A stretch of 52,782 nt of DNA from Ettlia oleoabundans (taxonomy: Eukaryota; Chlorophyta; Chlorophyceae; Chlamydomonadales), in contig JAAMXP010000491.1 in the NCBI GenBank assembly GCA_019693395.1, positions 1 to 52,782 on the forward strand. The letters are read 5' to 3'. Positions 11,663-21,570 of the stretch are shown one piece after another (the first letter of the stretch is position 1; every line of letters begins with the position of its first letter). A program made the position numbers and the translations under genes. The notes beneath the pieces were generated by a model. That model was not told the origin of the DNA and made no database searches. It saw nothing but the letters and a program-made list of their open reading frames with translations.

Positions 11663-14600
11663 ATGGTGCAATCGCTTCTGCAACTCTCTGTTCAGGCGTT
11701 GGGTCGGCTGCTGTGTTGGGGCAGCGCGCGTGTCGATTTGCTGGACATTCCCGAGCTGGAACTGGTGTTGGATGTATGGGCAGCTTGGCAGGAAAGCTTG
11801 GCAATCGCGGTTCCTGCCGCTGGCGGAGCCAACGTTGGGCAGCAGCCGCCGCCTCCGTCGCTTGCTCGGCAGTGCCATGTGAGTCTGCGCCTTTTTACAT
11901 TCCTGACTGACTGAATGGCTGACTGACTGACTGACTGTTACACCCCTGTACTCGAGCAAACATCCATAAGTTGGAAAGCTGGCCGAAGGGCCTTGACCGA
12001 AGGGGCCCAGCTGTGGTGCCCAGCTGGGAAGAGTTGGAATATAGGAGTGGTGTGAGAGACACGGCACCAGAGACGGGGAGAGAGATGGGGAATAGCAGGA
12101 TATGGCGAGATGAAGGGTGGGGATGAGGTTTGGGGGTAGAGCATAGAGGGAGATATTGGCAGTTGAGGGGTGTAACGATGAGGTGAGCACGCCAGGGTCT
12201 ATGTGTCCCTGACAGGAAGCCAAAACCCTCCGAAAAACTTCCCAACTCCGGCCGGAACCATGCTTATTATTTTTTCCATTTTTTGAGTTCCAGGTATTGT
12301 TGCTACACGTAAGAGAGCCATATCAGATGTGCTGTGGCCTTCTCTGTCCCTGAAAATCCAAGGCTAGTCATGCTTGCTACCCCCCGTTCAGGTGCTCGCC
12401 ACCTTTGCCGTCAGCTTTTGGCGCCCCCAGCTGCTACGCATAACCTATCCTGGGGCCATCTCCCCTGGGCTGCTTAGTATCTCATTAATATCACAGCAGC
12501 TGCTGCATCTAGAGCTTTTCGCTCCAATGCTGCGGCGGCTGGACGACGTGGCAGGCGCCTGCCAGCAACTGCGCTGCTTGAGCCTACGAAGGTGCTCAGG
12601 GTTGGGCGATGCCAGCATGGAGGTACTGGGGCAGCACCTTGTCGGGCTGAAGGCACTAGATTTAGGAGGATTGGCAGCACTGACAGATGCAGCATGCTAC
12701 CACATAGCCAAGTTGCCGGCCCTGACCGCATTGAACCTTAGCGGCACCATTGTGGGGGATAAGGGCCTCGAGTTGCTCACGTATGGTCACAAAGTGCGTG
12801 CCTGGCAGCGGGCGGAGGGCTTGATGGGCCTGCCACCTGAGGCAGCCGCCTGGCCGCCAATGCCCTTAGAGCATTTACAACTAGCTGGGACGCGTGTCGG
12901 AGCGATGGGGGTAGCAGAGCTGGCGCATTTGCCGCATCTCAGGTGGGCAGTGTTCTTGCTGCCGAACATTGGTGTGCTGCTGAGTGCGCTTTGCAGTCTG
13001 CGTTGAAGTGACCCGAAGGCTTGGGCGGTGTGTTGTGATCTCTTAATGGCAGGACTGGTCTTTTTCTCCTCACATGCTTCGCAGGTTTCTTGACATGCGG
13101 CACACCGGCATTTGCCGCTCTGCGCTGGCACCACTCCAAAGACGCTTCGCACTTCAGTTTGTGCAAGCAGCGGTGAGCGGCGATTGCCATGCACGGGTGC
13201 TGGCCTGCTGGATGCATGTGTTGGAACCATCAGCAACTGCTTGCAGTCCTTCTAGTGCTGTACAGGCGGTTGCAGCTCTGGTCTTCCCTGTTCCCATCGG
13301 CCCCTTCCCATCCTATCCAGCTGCCTTCCAATATCTACCTGCAGGTGTTGACCAGCAGCAACTCCGTGGCGGCTGCAGTAGTCAACGACGATGCAGTGCT
13401 GTGCCGTTGCGGTGGCCGTGCTGGTGGCAGCAGCCGGCCAGGTGGGTGGAATGTAAGGCCTAGCTACTGCTGCATTTTGACCCTAGCATGCGCTGTCTGC
13501 CTCCTGTTTTTTCCTGGTGACGGCCATTTTACATGTTATACCTGCTTGAGCTGCTTATATAATGACTCACTTCGCTAAAGTGCTATCAGCTGCTGCTCTT
13601 TGCCTGCAGGCACTGCCAAGCCTGCCAAGGAACTGGAGTGGGAAGCAGAGGGTGTGCAGCTACTGCTGCAATTTGACCCTGCTGCCGGTTTGACCGGCTG
13701 TTTAGGAGCCTCGCATTGGCAGCACGGCATGCATCAGCATGGCCCTATTAGCGTTGACGGAACATATGGTACAGTAGTAGCAGACCCTGATCAGGTGGGG
13801 GCAGCGGCAGGCGGGCGGCGCACAGGCTACCGCCAACCTCGGCGGCCCCAACTGGCGAATGCTGGCACTTGGCCAGTGGGAAGCAAACAAAAATCCAAGT
13901 GGCAGTAGTCCGTTGGGCAAAGTGCCCTGTAAAAGTTTTGACCTTGAATAGACTTTGAGGAAGAGAAGAGGGGTGCAGACGGCCTTGTGCCGCCCTGGCG
14001 AGGAGCTGGAGCTTGGTGCTGCCAGCTCAAGCAGCTGGCCCAACCCCATATTACCATCCTCGCGCCACATCACCTATGCTTCGACTTACTACACCCGTCG
14101 CCACAGTCGTAAGTTTCCGGTGCCCTTGCACGTGGGTGGCGCCAGCCGGGGTGCAGCGCGCAGGATGCGGCCTTTGGCCCCTGGGGACTTCAAAGTGCTG
14201 TGCATAGAGGGTGAGACGTCGGTTGGGCCCTTAAGGCTTAAATCTGTGTGCATCCAACACCCGCGTTCAACGAGCTGACTGCTTGGGCGTTGGCGGTGGG
14301 CCCTGGCCGTTGCAGGAGCCTGGGCGCTTCTGGCATCATGCAGAATGCAGGCAGGACATTCTGCAGTCGCCACCAGGGCCTGGAGCAACCTTTCTTTACA
14401 GGAAGAGGGAGTTGCGCAGCAGGAACAGGAGCATCAGTGGCAACAGCGCCCGCGCTCGAGCGACCCTGACGTCAAGCGGTGGGCGGCGGCATTCACCCCT
14501 GCCACGCTGCCTCAGCTCCCGTCGCGGCCCACCACACGTGCTGTGCTGCCTCTCAATTCCATAAACGACCCCGATAACTGGGGCCTAGGTGTCAGCCCGC

Positions 14601-15016
14601 AGGGCACAGGCGAGCCATTTTACTGGCAGGGCAGCAGCATCTCCAACCCCAAAGAGACGGTCACCCTCAGTGGTGCCCGCACAGGCGCACCCAGCTCGTT
14701 GCGGCCACAGGTGGATGCAGTTGTTGCTGTTAATTATCTTGTTGGTGCAGTGGCAAGTGTACGCTTGCTGCCCCGGCTGAGCAGAGGCAGATGCAGGTCC
14801 GGAAGAGGAAGGGTTTGCAGTGATGCCGCCGGACTCGCTGTCGCCCGTTCTTCCTGTCTGCAGGGCTTCCGCACAGCCCAGACACGGCCCACCCTGCAGC
14901 GTGTCGTGTTCCGCTCCTCCATGCTGGACCCAGACCATCCAGCGTTGGATGTGGAAGCCCCTACTGCTGACATGAATAGCGACCAATGTGCAGCCAACAA
15001 GAGGCATGTGAGCTAG
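11663..15016 (+). CDS. Leucine-rich-repeat protein with novel C-terminal half
   Basis: Eight exons join with matching phases: 11663-11878, 12392-12942, 13085-13172, 13345-13441, 13610-13794, 13979-14210, 14316-14710 and 14864-15016, about 638 residues. Exon 2 encodes LRRs of the cysteine-containing F-box/LRR type: LRCLSLRRCSGLGDASMEVL, LKALDLGGLAALTDAACYHI, LTALNLSGTIVGDKGLELL, then LEHLQLAGTRVGAMGVAELA and LRFLDMRHTGI. The start at 11663 is the first ATG in the frame that splices in phase to exon 2. No clear F-box was found before the LRRs. From residue 320 on, the protein matches nothing I recognise. It contains ELEWEAEGVQLLLQFDPAA, a Ser-rich stretch, QQEQEHQWQQRPRSS and NDPDNWGLGVSPQGTGEPFY. 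The last exon could instead end at a GTGAGC donor 4-9 bases before the stop, so a longer gene is possible. Confidence 0.65.
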
Positions 15017-15741
15017 CCATGCATGGCTGGTGATGATCAAGGTAGCCAGCTACCTGTTCTGTTATTTCGTAGCTTTCCTGCATACTGCTTCTGCTAGTTA
15101 TCATTTGGGAAGCACTTGGGTACACCCTGCGGGCATTCAGCCTTTGTTTGTATTCTTGATTCTGTGCTCTGTGATATTCGGTTGATCGGAAGTCTGTAAT
15201 CAAGCATATTCTGACTGCATATGTTCCCACCCAGTGTGTCCCAGCTACTTACGCTTGATCATACATGCGGGTGTTGTGGAGTCGCCACCCGTGCACAGCC
15301 CAGCGTTACCTCCCAACCACCTCCTTGCATGTTGCCTGGGTAGTGGAGCATCTCGATCAACCTTCGGGGTCCCAGCAGCAACATCGCTATTCAGGAGCAG
15401 CACCCACTGTGCCCCGGCTACTCACGCTCTGACCTAAGGGAAAATGGCGGGGACGGAGCGCCGGCGCCCATGGTGGATGAGTGAGCCTGCTCTCCCTCTG
15501 CTCGGCTGTGTCCCTGACAGTATTGTAGCATTCCAATATCTGCCTTGGCGCTTGCGAATCACTCAGTTGGGTGCTGCAGACATTTTTGCTCAACGCGTTG
15601 GTGCTTACGACGCTTGAGCCCGCCAGCCCAGCGCACGTGTTCAATTTCCCTGCCTGCTCTTTTGCGAACAGCAGATTACGAGAACTCGCAAAAGGCGCTC
15701 TCCAGGTCGTTTGAGGGCGGAGGACTGTGCTGCCGAGACGA
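15017..15741. other. Intergenic
   Basis: This gap separates two genes in tandem. It should hold the LRR gene 3' UTR and the SIMPL gene promoter. I see no additional gene. Confidence 0.5.
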
Positions 15742-17722
15742 ATGCTCCGCCCTGGGCTGTTGCTACTGCTTGCATCGTTATCTTTTGTCATGGGGAACGC
15801 ACAGTCAGGAGACAGTCAGCAGTGCGAGGACCCCAAGGTGAGCCGCGTGCTGGCATCGGCTCTCGCGCTCCCGGCCTTCGAGCGGCCAGCAGCCGCCCCA
15901 GTGCGTTTGTAGGTTGTCGGAATGCAGAGGAAGGTTGCAACGTGCCGCGGGCGTGCCGCCTTCATCAGCCGCCCGCGCACCGCTCACCCTGCAACTCCCC
16001 TGACACCCCACCTGCTCCAGGCTGGCAAGCTGTCAGTTTCTGGCATGGCGACTGTCACTGAGGTTCCAGACAATGCAAAAGTTTTCTTCTCTGTTTCTGT
16101 CACTAAGCCCACTGCTGCCGAGGCGCGCGAGGAGGCAGCAACGACTGCAGCCGATGTGATTGCAGCTGTGGGTGCTGTAGAGGGCATTAACTCTGCTAAT
16201 GACATCAGCACCTCTGACATTAGCCTGCAACCCAACTACGTCTGGGTGCAAGAGACGGGGTGAGTTTGTAGTGGCTTTTTGTTTCGCTTGTTGTACCACC
16301 CTGAACAGTTGTGGCGCCAGGGTGTCAACATCCGTACCGACTGTTTTCAAGCTGCCAACAGCTTTTTCAAATGCCCAATTCAGCTTTTCCTTTTTGTCAA
16401 TTTAATTAATCTTCTTTCTATATTGTTAATTCATCTTCTTGCGCTGCTGTTGCTCCGATTGCAGGCAAAACCGGGTCAACGGTTACATCTTCACCCAGCA
16501 AATCATCGTGAAGATCACCAGCCTCACCAGTGACACGCTTGGAGAAGTAGTGGACACAGCAGTCAAGGCTGGGGGCAACAACCTGCAGGCACGTGCGCAG
16601 GGCCCACAGGCGCTATGCTGTATTTGGCTGACCTGTGGTTGCTGGCAGGAATGAATAGCGATTGCGGAGTACACATGTGGACAAGTTGAGCTCGCCGCTG
16701 TGCCTTGATCCAGTCCCGGCCTCCTGCAGTCATTCCAGCTGCAACAGCTGTGAGCATCATCGCACAGGCCCCGCCTTGCACTGCTTTCTGACATGATCTG
16801 CAGGTCAGCAGCATCCAGATTGACCTGAGCCCTCAGCTGCGCCGCCAAGCCATGGACGCCGCTCGAGCACTGGCTGTGAAAGATGCTGCCAGCACCGCAG
16901 CAATACTGGCAGAGGTGAGTAAACGGCTAGAAGGTAGTGCGGCAGGTGCTAATGTGAAACGTGTCCTGCTTTTCCATGCTAGAAATTGCCCCCTCTCTAC
17001 TCCCTTTTCGCGTGCGGGCCGCCACTTCTTCACTTTCTTTCACCTTTATGTTGTTGTGTGTTGCTCTTTGCAGGCAGCCAACCTCACTTTGGGCCCCATC
17101 AAGTCAATGGCGGACAGCAACATGGCGCCCTCCCCTCCCATCTACATGGGTGCAACAGGTGCATACACACAGTGTTCGCTTAATCTTTGTTGGGACACTG
17201 TTGCTCACATATGGTACGCGCTCAGCTGGTCATCTGGTCTGTCTGTGCAATACTGCCTGCTTGGACAGTGTCAGATTCGGCATGCTGATTGGAGGCACAT
17301 CCTGACTGCAGAAATGGCCGTAGCAGGCGGGGCGGCCATGGCCCGTCCTGCCACTCCTGTCCAAATTGGAACCACAGATGTGAGCCCTGCTGCCTCGCTT
17401 GCTGCTTGTGTTGCCACTTTCGCCGCGTTGCAGGGAAGGAGATGGCTGGCATTGCTGCGGATGCTGGTGTTGCCACTCCTGTGTCCATTGGAACCACGGA
17501 TGTGAGGCTTATTCTCGGCTGCAAGCAACATCAAGAGAATGTTGCTGCATGCATTGCTTCCAGCCGCCACCTGGTTGTTAGCAATGGGTGCAAATCCAAG
17601 GGTGGTTATTGTCATGTGGAGTCCTCAGAATTGTTGTGCTGACCCCCTGTTGCCCTTGTTCCCCATCCTCATTCCAGGTTATCGCGACAGTGAGCGTGGA
17701 GTATGCCGTGATGAATGCGTAA
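15742..17722 (+). CDS. Secreted SIMPL-domain (DUF541) protein
   Basis: Exons are 15742-15837, 16021-16259, 16465-16588, 16804-16914, 17074-17158, one of two alternative exons (17312-17379 or 17434-17501), and 17678-17722, about 255 residues. Exon 1 is a signal peptide (MLRPGLLLLLASLSFVMG). The SIMPL/DUF541 core is clear: KLSVSGMATVTEVPDNAKVF, then VNGYIFTQQIIVKITSL, then LGEVVDTAVKAGGNN, then QIDLSPQLRRQAMDAARALA. A final strand, VIATVSVEYAV, ends at TAA. SIMPL proteins are mostly bacterial periplasmic or outer-membrane-associated proteins of uncertain function. Eukaryotic members take part in signalling or envelope processes. I infer a secretory or extracellular protein only. The intron after 16588 has a GC donor (GCACGT), forced by phase. 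Convergent with the DUF1338 gene. Confidence 0.88.
17312..17379 (+). other. Alternative exon 6a of the SIMPL gene
   Basis: This 68-base exon encodes (G)EMAVAGG ending PVQIGTTD. It is entered in phase 1 and left in phase 0 at GAT|GTGAG. The acceptor is CTGACTGCAG. See exon 6b for its duplicate. Confidence 0.75.
17434..17501 (+). other. Alternative exon 6b of the SIMPL gene
   Basis: Also 68 bases, with the same entry and exit phases as 6a. It encodes (G)KEMAGI ending PVSIGTTD. The 3' halves of 6a and 6b are nearly identical in nucleotides, and both end GAT|GTGAG. Only 54 bases separate the two exons. Joining them would shift the frame. Confidence 0.75.
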
Positions 17723-17961
17723 TGCGAGCGCACAAGAGCAGCTGGTGACTACAAGAGATGTATTCCAATGTGACTGGCAAAGACGTCAATGCAACATATG
17801 CAACCTCAGATTCGTGTACTCAGTTCATCAAATGGTGTGTAGCGCGACTTGATACTATGTGTTAATGAGAGGGTGTGTTCAGAGCTGTTACCGTAAGTTT
17901 CTGTCAATATCTGCCACTGCAACCTTAGGTCATAACAGTTCAGCATCGCCTGCGAGGCGGT

Positions 17962-17966
17962 TTACA
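17962..17966 (-). terminator. Candidate polyadenylation signal TGTAA (DUF1338 gene)
   Basis: TTACA on the plus strand, about 120 bases past the DUF1338 stop. TGTAA is the usual chlorophyte signal. A five-base match alone is weak. Confidence 0.35.
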
Positions 17967-18001
17967 CCTCTGCACAGTTCCTTTGAGTGGTAGCAAGGCA
18001 T

Positions 18002-18006
18002 TGTAA
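18002..18006 (+). terminator. Candidate polyadenylation signal TGTAA (SIMPL gene)
   Basis: TGTAA lies 280 bases after the SIMPL stop. With the opposing signal at 17962 it implies overlapping 3' ends. Confidence 0.4.
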
Positions 18007-18082
18007 GAAAAGGGCAAACCAGTGCATGAAATGCTGTCAACGGGCAAACGTCAGCCAGGCTGGAGCATCTGATGCGGCAGCC

Positions 18083-20059
18083 CTAGATCTGAGAATCCTT
18101 CGGGTCTCCATGCTGTGCTGCCAGGGTGGTGCTTTCGAAGATTTTGTCCGCACTGGAGGCTTCAAAGCCGTCACGCCGGTGCTGCTCCTCCACCTCATCC
18201 GGCTGCACAATAGCGTAGTTCGACATGAGTGATATAACAGACCAAGTGCAGCAACCAACTGCGGCAGGTAGAAGGCACAGGAGGGGCACACATACACTGC
18301 CTGTGTACTGCCTTGCCGCCGTTGTGCCGCACCGGAAGCCCTGCAAACTGCGGCAGCACCAGCCTCTCTGCGAATTCTATGTAGCTACCGGGCACCAGCT
18401 CTGTCTCGCCCCCTGCGAAGCAGAAGGAAACACGATCCGCCACGGTGCTGCTCTGCAGCAGGCCGCCGTCGGGAGATGCCTGCGGCACCAAGGAGCACAA
18501 GCAGATGGTCGGGGGTTCCGTTTTGAAAAATATGGGCGTTATGCGTGGAACAAAAAGAGGCGGCGCATGAAGCAGGTAACAGAGGGATAGCAAAAGTCAA
18601 TGCCAATTTGTAAGGCAGAAGCATGAGTGGCCACCAGGGGTCCACAAAAGGGGTGCAAGGGGGGCATTGCAAGGGGGTGCACGACGCAAGACCGATAGCT
18701 CCCCACACCTTGGTGATGCCTCCCTCCCCGTTCAGCAGCACCCCCTTTGCCTGCAGGAAGGCATTCAACTCCTCCAGCCCGCCGCTCACACCTTTCAAGC
18801 GGTGCACTGCAGGCAGGAAACTCCCAGGCAAGTCGGGCTATGGAGCATTGGTGCCAGAGCAGTCAACTGAAAATAACCTCGTGGGAGGCTCGCAGCCCCG
18901 TACAAACGACCCGGCAGCTTGCTGTTACCAGCTAAATGTAGAGAGCAGGCTGCTGCTGTATCCGTCTCTAAGCCTGCTCGATATGACTGGTTGGCTGAGC
19001 ACCTGGCTGCTGGCCTGCCAGGCCTGCCTGCCTCACCTGCTATGGTGGTGTGGTTGAGGGCGTAACCATTCACCAGTACCCAGGCTGCATACTCACTCTC
19101 CTGCGCAACAAGCCAACATGTTCCACGGATATTACACAAGCATCTAGCAGCAAACTCTTGATACCTGGGTTCCTTGCTGTGGTGCATGAACACATTGTGC
19201 GCGCGCAGGCAGCCGGGGAGACAGCCCCAGAATCACGCAGCCCATGCGACTTGCTCTTCAGTCACTATCTCGCGATTACAGTGACAGATCCATATATTGC
19301 AGCTCCTACCTGTGAAAGCAGCTGGTAGTCCTCCAGGCTGGGTGTGGCCCAGGGCTGCACACCCAGCAGCGCGCTCGTTATGCCGTACTTCCCTAGCAGC
19401 GGCGCTGCCGTGGTGCCGCCGCCGTTGGTGTATTTCTGTATCACTGCCTGCGCTGCTGGTGACAACTCATCCACCTGGGAGAAAGTTGTGGGCCCGCAGA
19501 GCGAGGAAGTGAGATGGTGCCCAACTGACTTTGCCTCGCAAAAAAAGGTCTTTCCCCAATCAAGCCCAAAAACCAAATTTCCATGACAAAGATGAGTTGC
19601 TGCCATTGCGGCTGTAGTGCAGTGTTGCAGGCTGATATCATGCCTTGAGCTCAGAGATGAACGCTCGCGGCAGATCAGGATCCGGCGGAGAGTACCAGTA
19701 AGCCTGCATAGCAGGGTAAACAGCAATACAGCGTGGGGAAGGTCGCAGCTTACAAGCAAGCCTGATAAATCATGCTGTTGTTGTTCATTTGCTCAGATTT
19801 TGTCCAACGCTCAGTGACTGCCGTTCTACCCACGCGAAGCTTCTTGGCTGGAAAGTTGAGCATGTCACGCTGCTGGTAGCCGAAATCTGTGAACAGCGAC
19901 GCCACGCTGGAAATGCCCAGCCCCTCCGCCTGGCGGGCAGTAGGGAATGGTGCGGCAGCAGCATGGGTGGGGATGACAGTAGGGAGTGTGGAAGGAACGC
20001 ACTGCTTAGCAGGGTCAGGCCAGGCAGCTGACAACATAACCGTCGAGCAGATGAGATAA

Positions 20060-20158
<99 letters not shown>

Positions 20159-20915
20159 CGTGTGGGCTAGTGGGCACCTTGCTGCGGTTAGCATTGGGCG
20201 TAAGGAGGGTATAGGGTGATGTTGCCCGCCTCACGCACCCCAAAGGTTCGAAAAGCGACGTGGTCAAATCCAAGGCAAGCATCTGGATACTTCTGTTCCA
20301 GCATGCCCACCACTGCCTCTGCAGTGGGTGTGTTGTCTGCAGGCACAAGCACACATGCAACAGGCAAACTTTTCAGCAGCAGCTGCACAGGCCGGCAGCT
20401 GGGGAGCAACATGGTTGCTTCAGTGGAGCGTTTACTGGCGAGTGACAGAGCCTTGCGGAGTATCAGCAGTTTTCTGACACATTTGCTTGTCTGCCTACCC
20501 CAGTAAGGCGCAAGCAGCCCGCTCAGAATGCTTTGTAGCTGCAGGCACAGGGCACATGAGGGGAGCCCAGAGAGTGAGATGGTTTCACGGACGTTAGACA
20601 TGCACCACAAAGCTGCATTCTGTGTGCCTCCTACAATTAGAACAGGGCATCGTGCCATGGTGTGCCAACTTACAAAGATGCACAGCGCACCAAGTGGGTA
20701 TCGCCAGCTGCTGCCGGTGGTGCCTCTCCGGTTGCCGCCACTGCCGCCCGCGCCATGCTAAATGGACGTCGCTGCTGGAAACGCAAGCGGTGCGCCGACA
20801 AGCTAGACTGGACTGAGCATCCTTTGGGGGTAGGTAAGCAGCAAGGCAAGCTGCTCGGCAGCGCACACGAGCTCTGCGCGACCCTCCGCAACGCTGTCCA
20901 CAGGCAGATCGTCAT
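18083..20915 (-). CDS. DUF1338 2-oxoadipate dioxygenase/decarboxylase homologue (HglS/FLO7 type)
   Basis: Ten exons: 20915-20674, about 20530-20499, 20336-20239, 19929-19834, 19703-19644, 19474-19310, 19100-19037, 18806-18709, 18479-18333 and 18202-18083, about 373 residues, ending at TAG. Family landmarks follow in order: FDHVAFRTFG, ISSVASLFTDFGY, LNFPAKKLR, VDELSPAAQAVI, YAAWVLVNGYALNHTTIA, LLQSSTVADRVSF, PGSYIEFAERLVLPQF and HRRDGFEASSADKIFEST. The HVAFR His and Arg, the ALNHTTI His and the YIEFAE Glu correspond to the 2-His-1-Glu iron site and substrate Arg known from HglS. The enzyme uses Fe(II) and O2 to convert 2-oxoadipate to D-2-hydroxyglutarate in lysine catabolism. Rice FLO7 is a plastid-located member. 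The first 70 residues, rich in Arg, Ser and Ala, look like an organelle transit peptide (inference). The intron after 19644 has a GC donor with no GT nearby. The exon 1/2 junction is the least certain. Confidence 0.9.
20061..20158. repeat. (GGCA)n microsatellite, about 24 copies
   Basis: A 98-base near-perfect GGCA tract lies in the intron after the iron-site exon of the DUF1338 gene. On the minus strand it is TGCC repeats, which read as an open Ala-Cys-Leu-Pro ORF with no biological meaning. Confidence 0.97.
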
Positions 20916-21570
20916 GTTAGAGGTGACCAGTACTTTATTCTGCGTCTGTCTAGGTGCCGAGGCGTACAAGACAGGCACGGTTTTCAGCGGTGCCATGTCA
21001 CGACGCCCGACCTGACGAAAGGCAAAAATGTCGCAGGCGACAGGGAGTTGTTGTGATATTATAGGTTGCAGTAAAAGTAGTGCCATCTGGGACTCAGCGT
21101 CTCAACCCACCACACATGCAGCCTTTACCATGGCGGCATGGTCAGAGCCAGCCACTGCGCTACCACGCGGCCGAATGCTGGCGGGAGGCGCGTTGCCACA
21201 CATCCTCTTATTGTTTTGGAATGGCCTCATCACAGTGCGTTAAGGTGCAGGCATAAAGTTAGGCAGAAAATCATGGATGCACCAGCTGGGGGCTATAGAT
21301 TGCCAAATTGCCAACAAAAAGCGTGAGGCGTATAGGCCGGAAGGGCCGCAAAGCCACGGATTGGGGGCAGGAAGAGAACGAAGGTAGGAGGAATTGGAAC
21401 ATGCGTTTGCGCCAAGAAATTTGTCAAGCAAGCACGAGAATACAAGTGAATACAAGCCCGCCACGTTCAAACAGAATTTTCATTCGTTTCAGACTTGAGG
21501 TTTTCATCTTGATGTGCGTTGATCCCAACTGCAGCAGCAAGTTTGCAGCAGCAGCAGCAACAAACTGCCG
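20916..21570. other. Intergenic
   Basis: Tandem spacing between the At5g03900-type gene's stop and the DUF1338 gene's start, both on the minus strand. It should hold the former's 3' UTR and the latter's promoter. Nothing else was recognised. Confidence 0.5.

Noticed and set aside
20188..20360. Ala-Cys-Leu-Pro repeat protein on the minus strand
   Set aside because: It is only the GGCA microsatellite read as codons. It sits in an intron.
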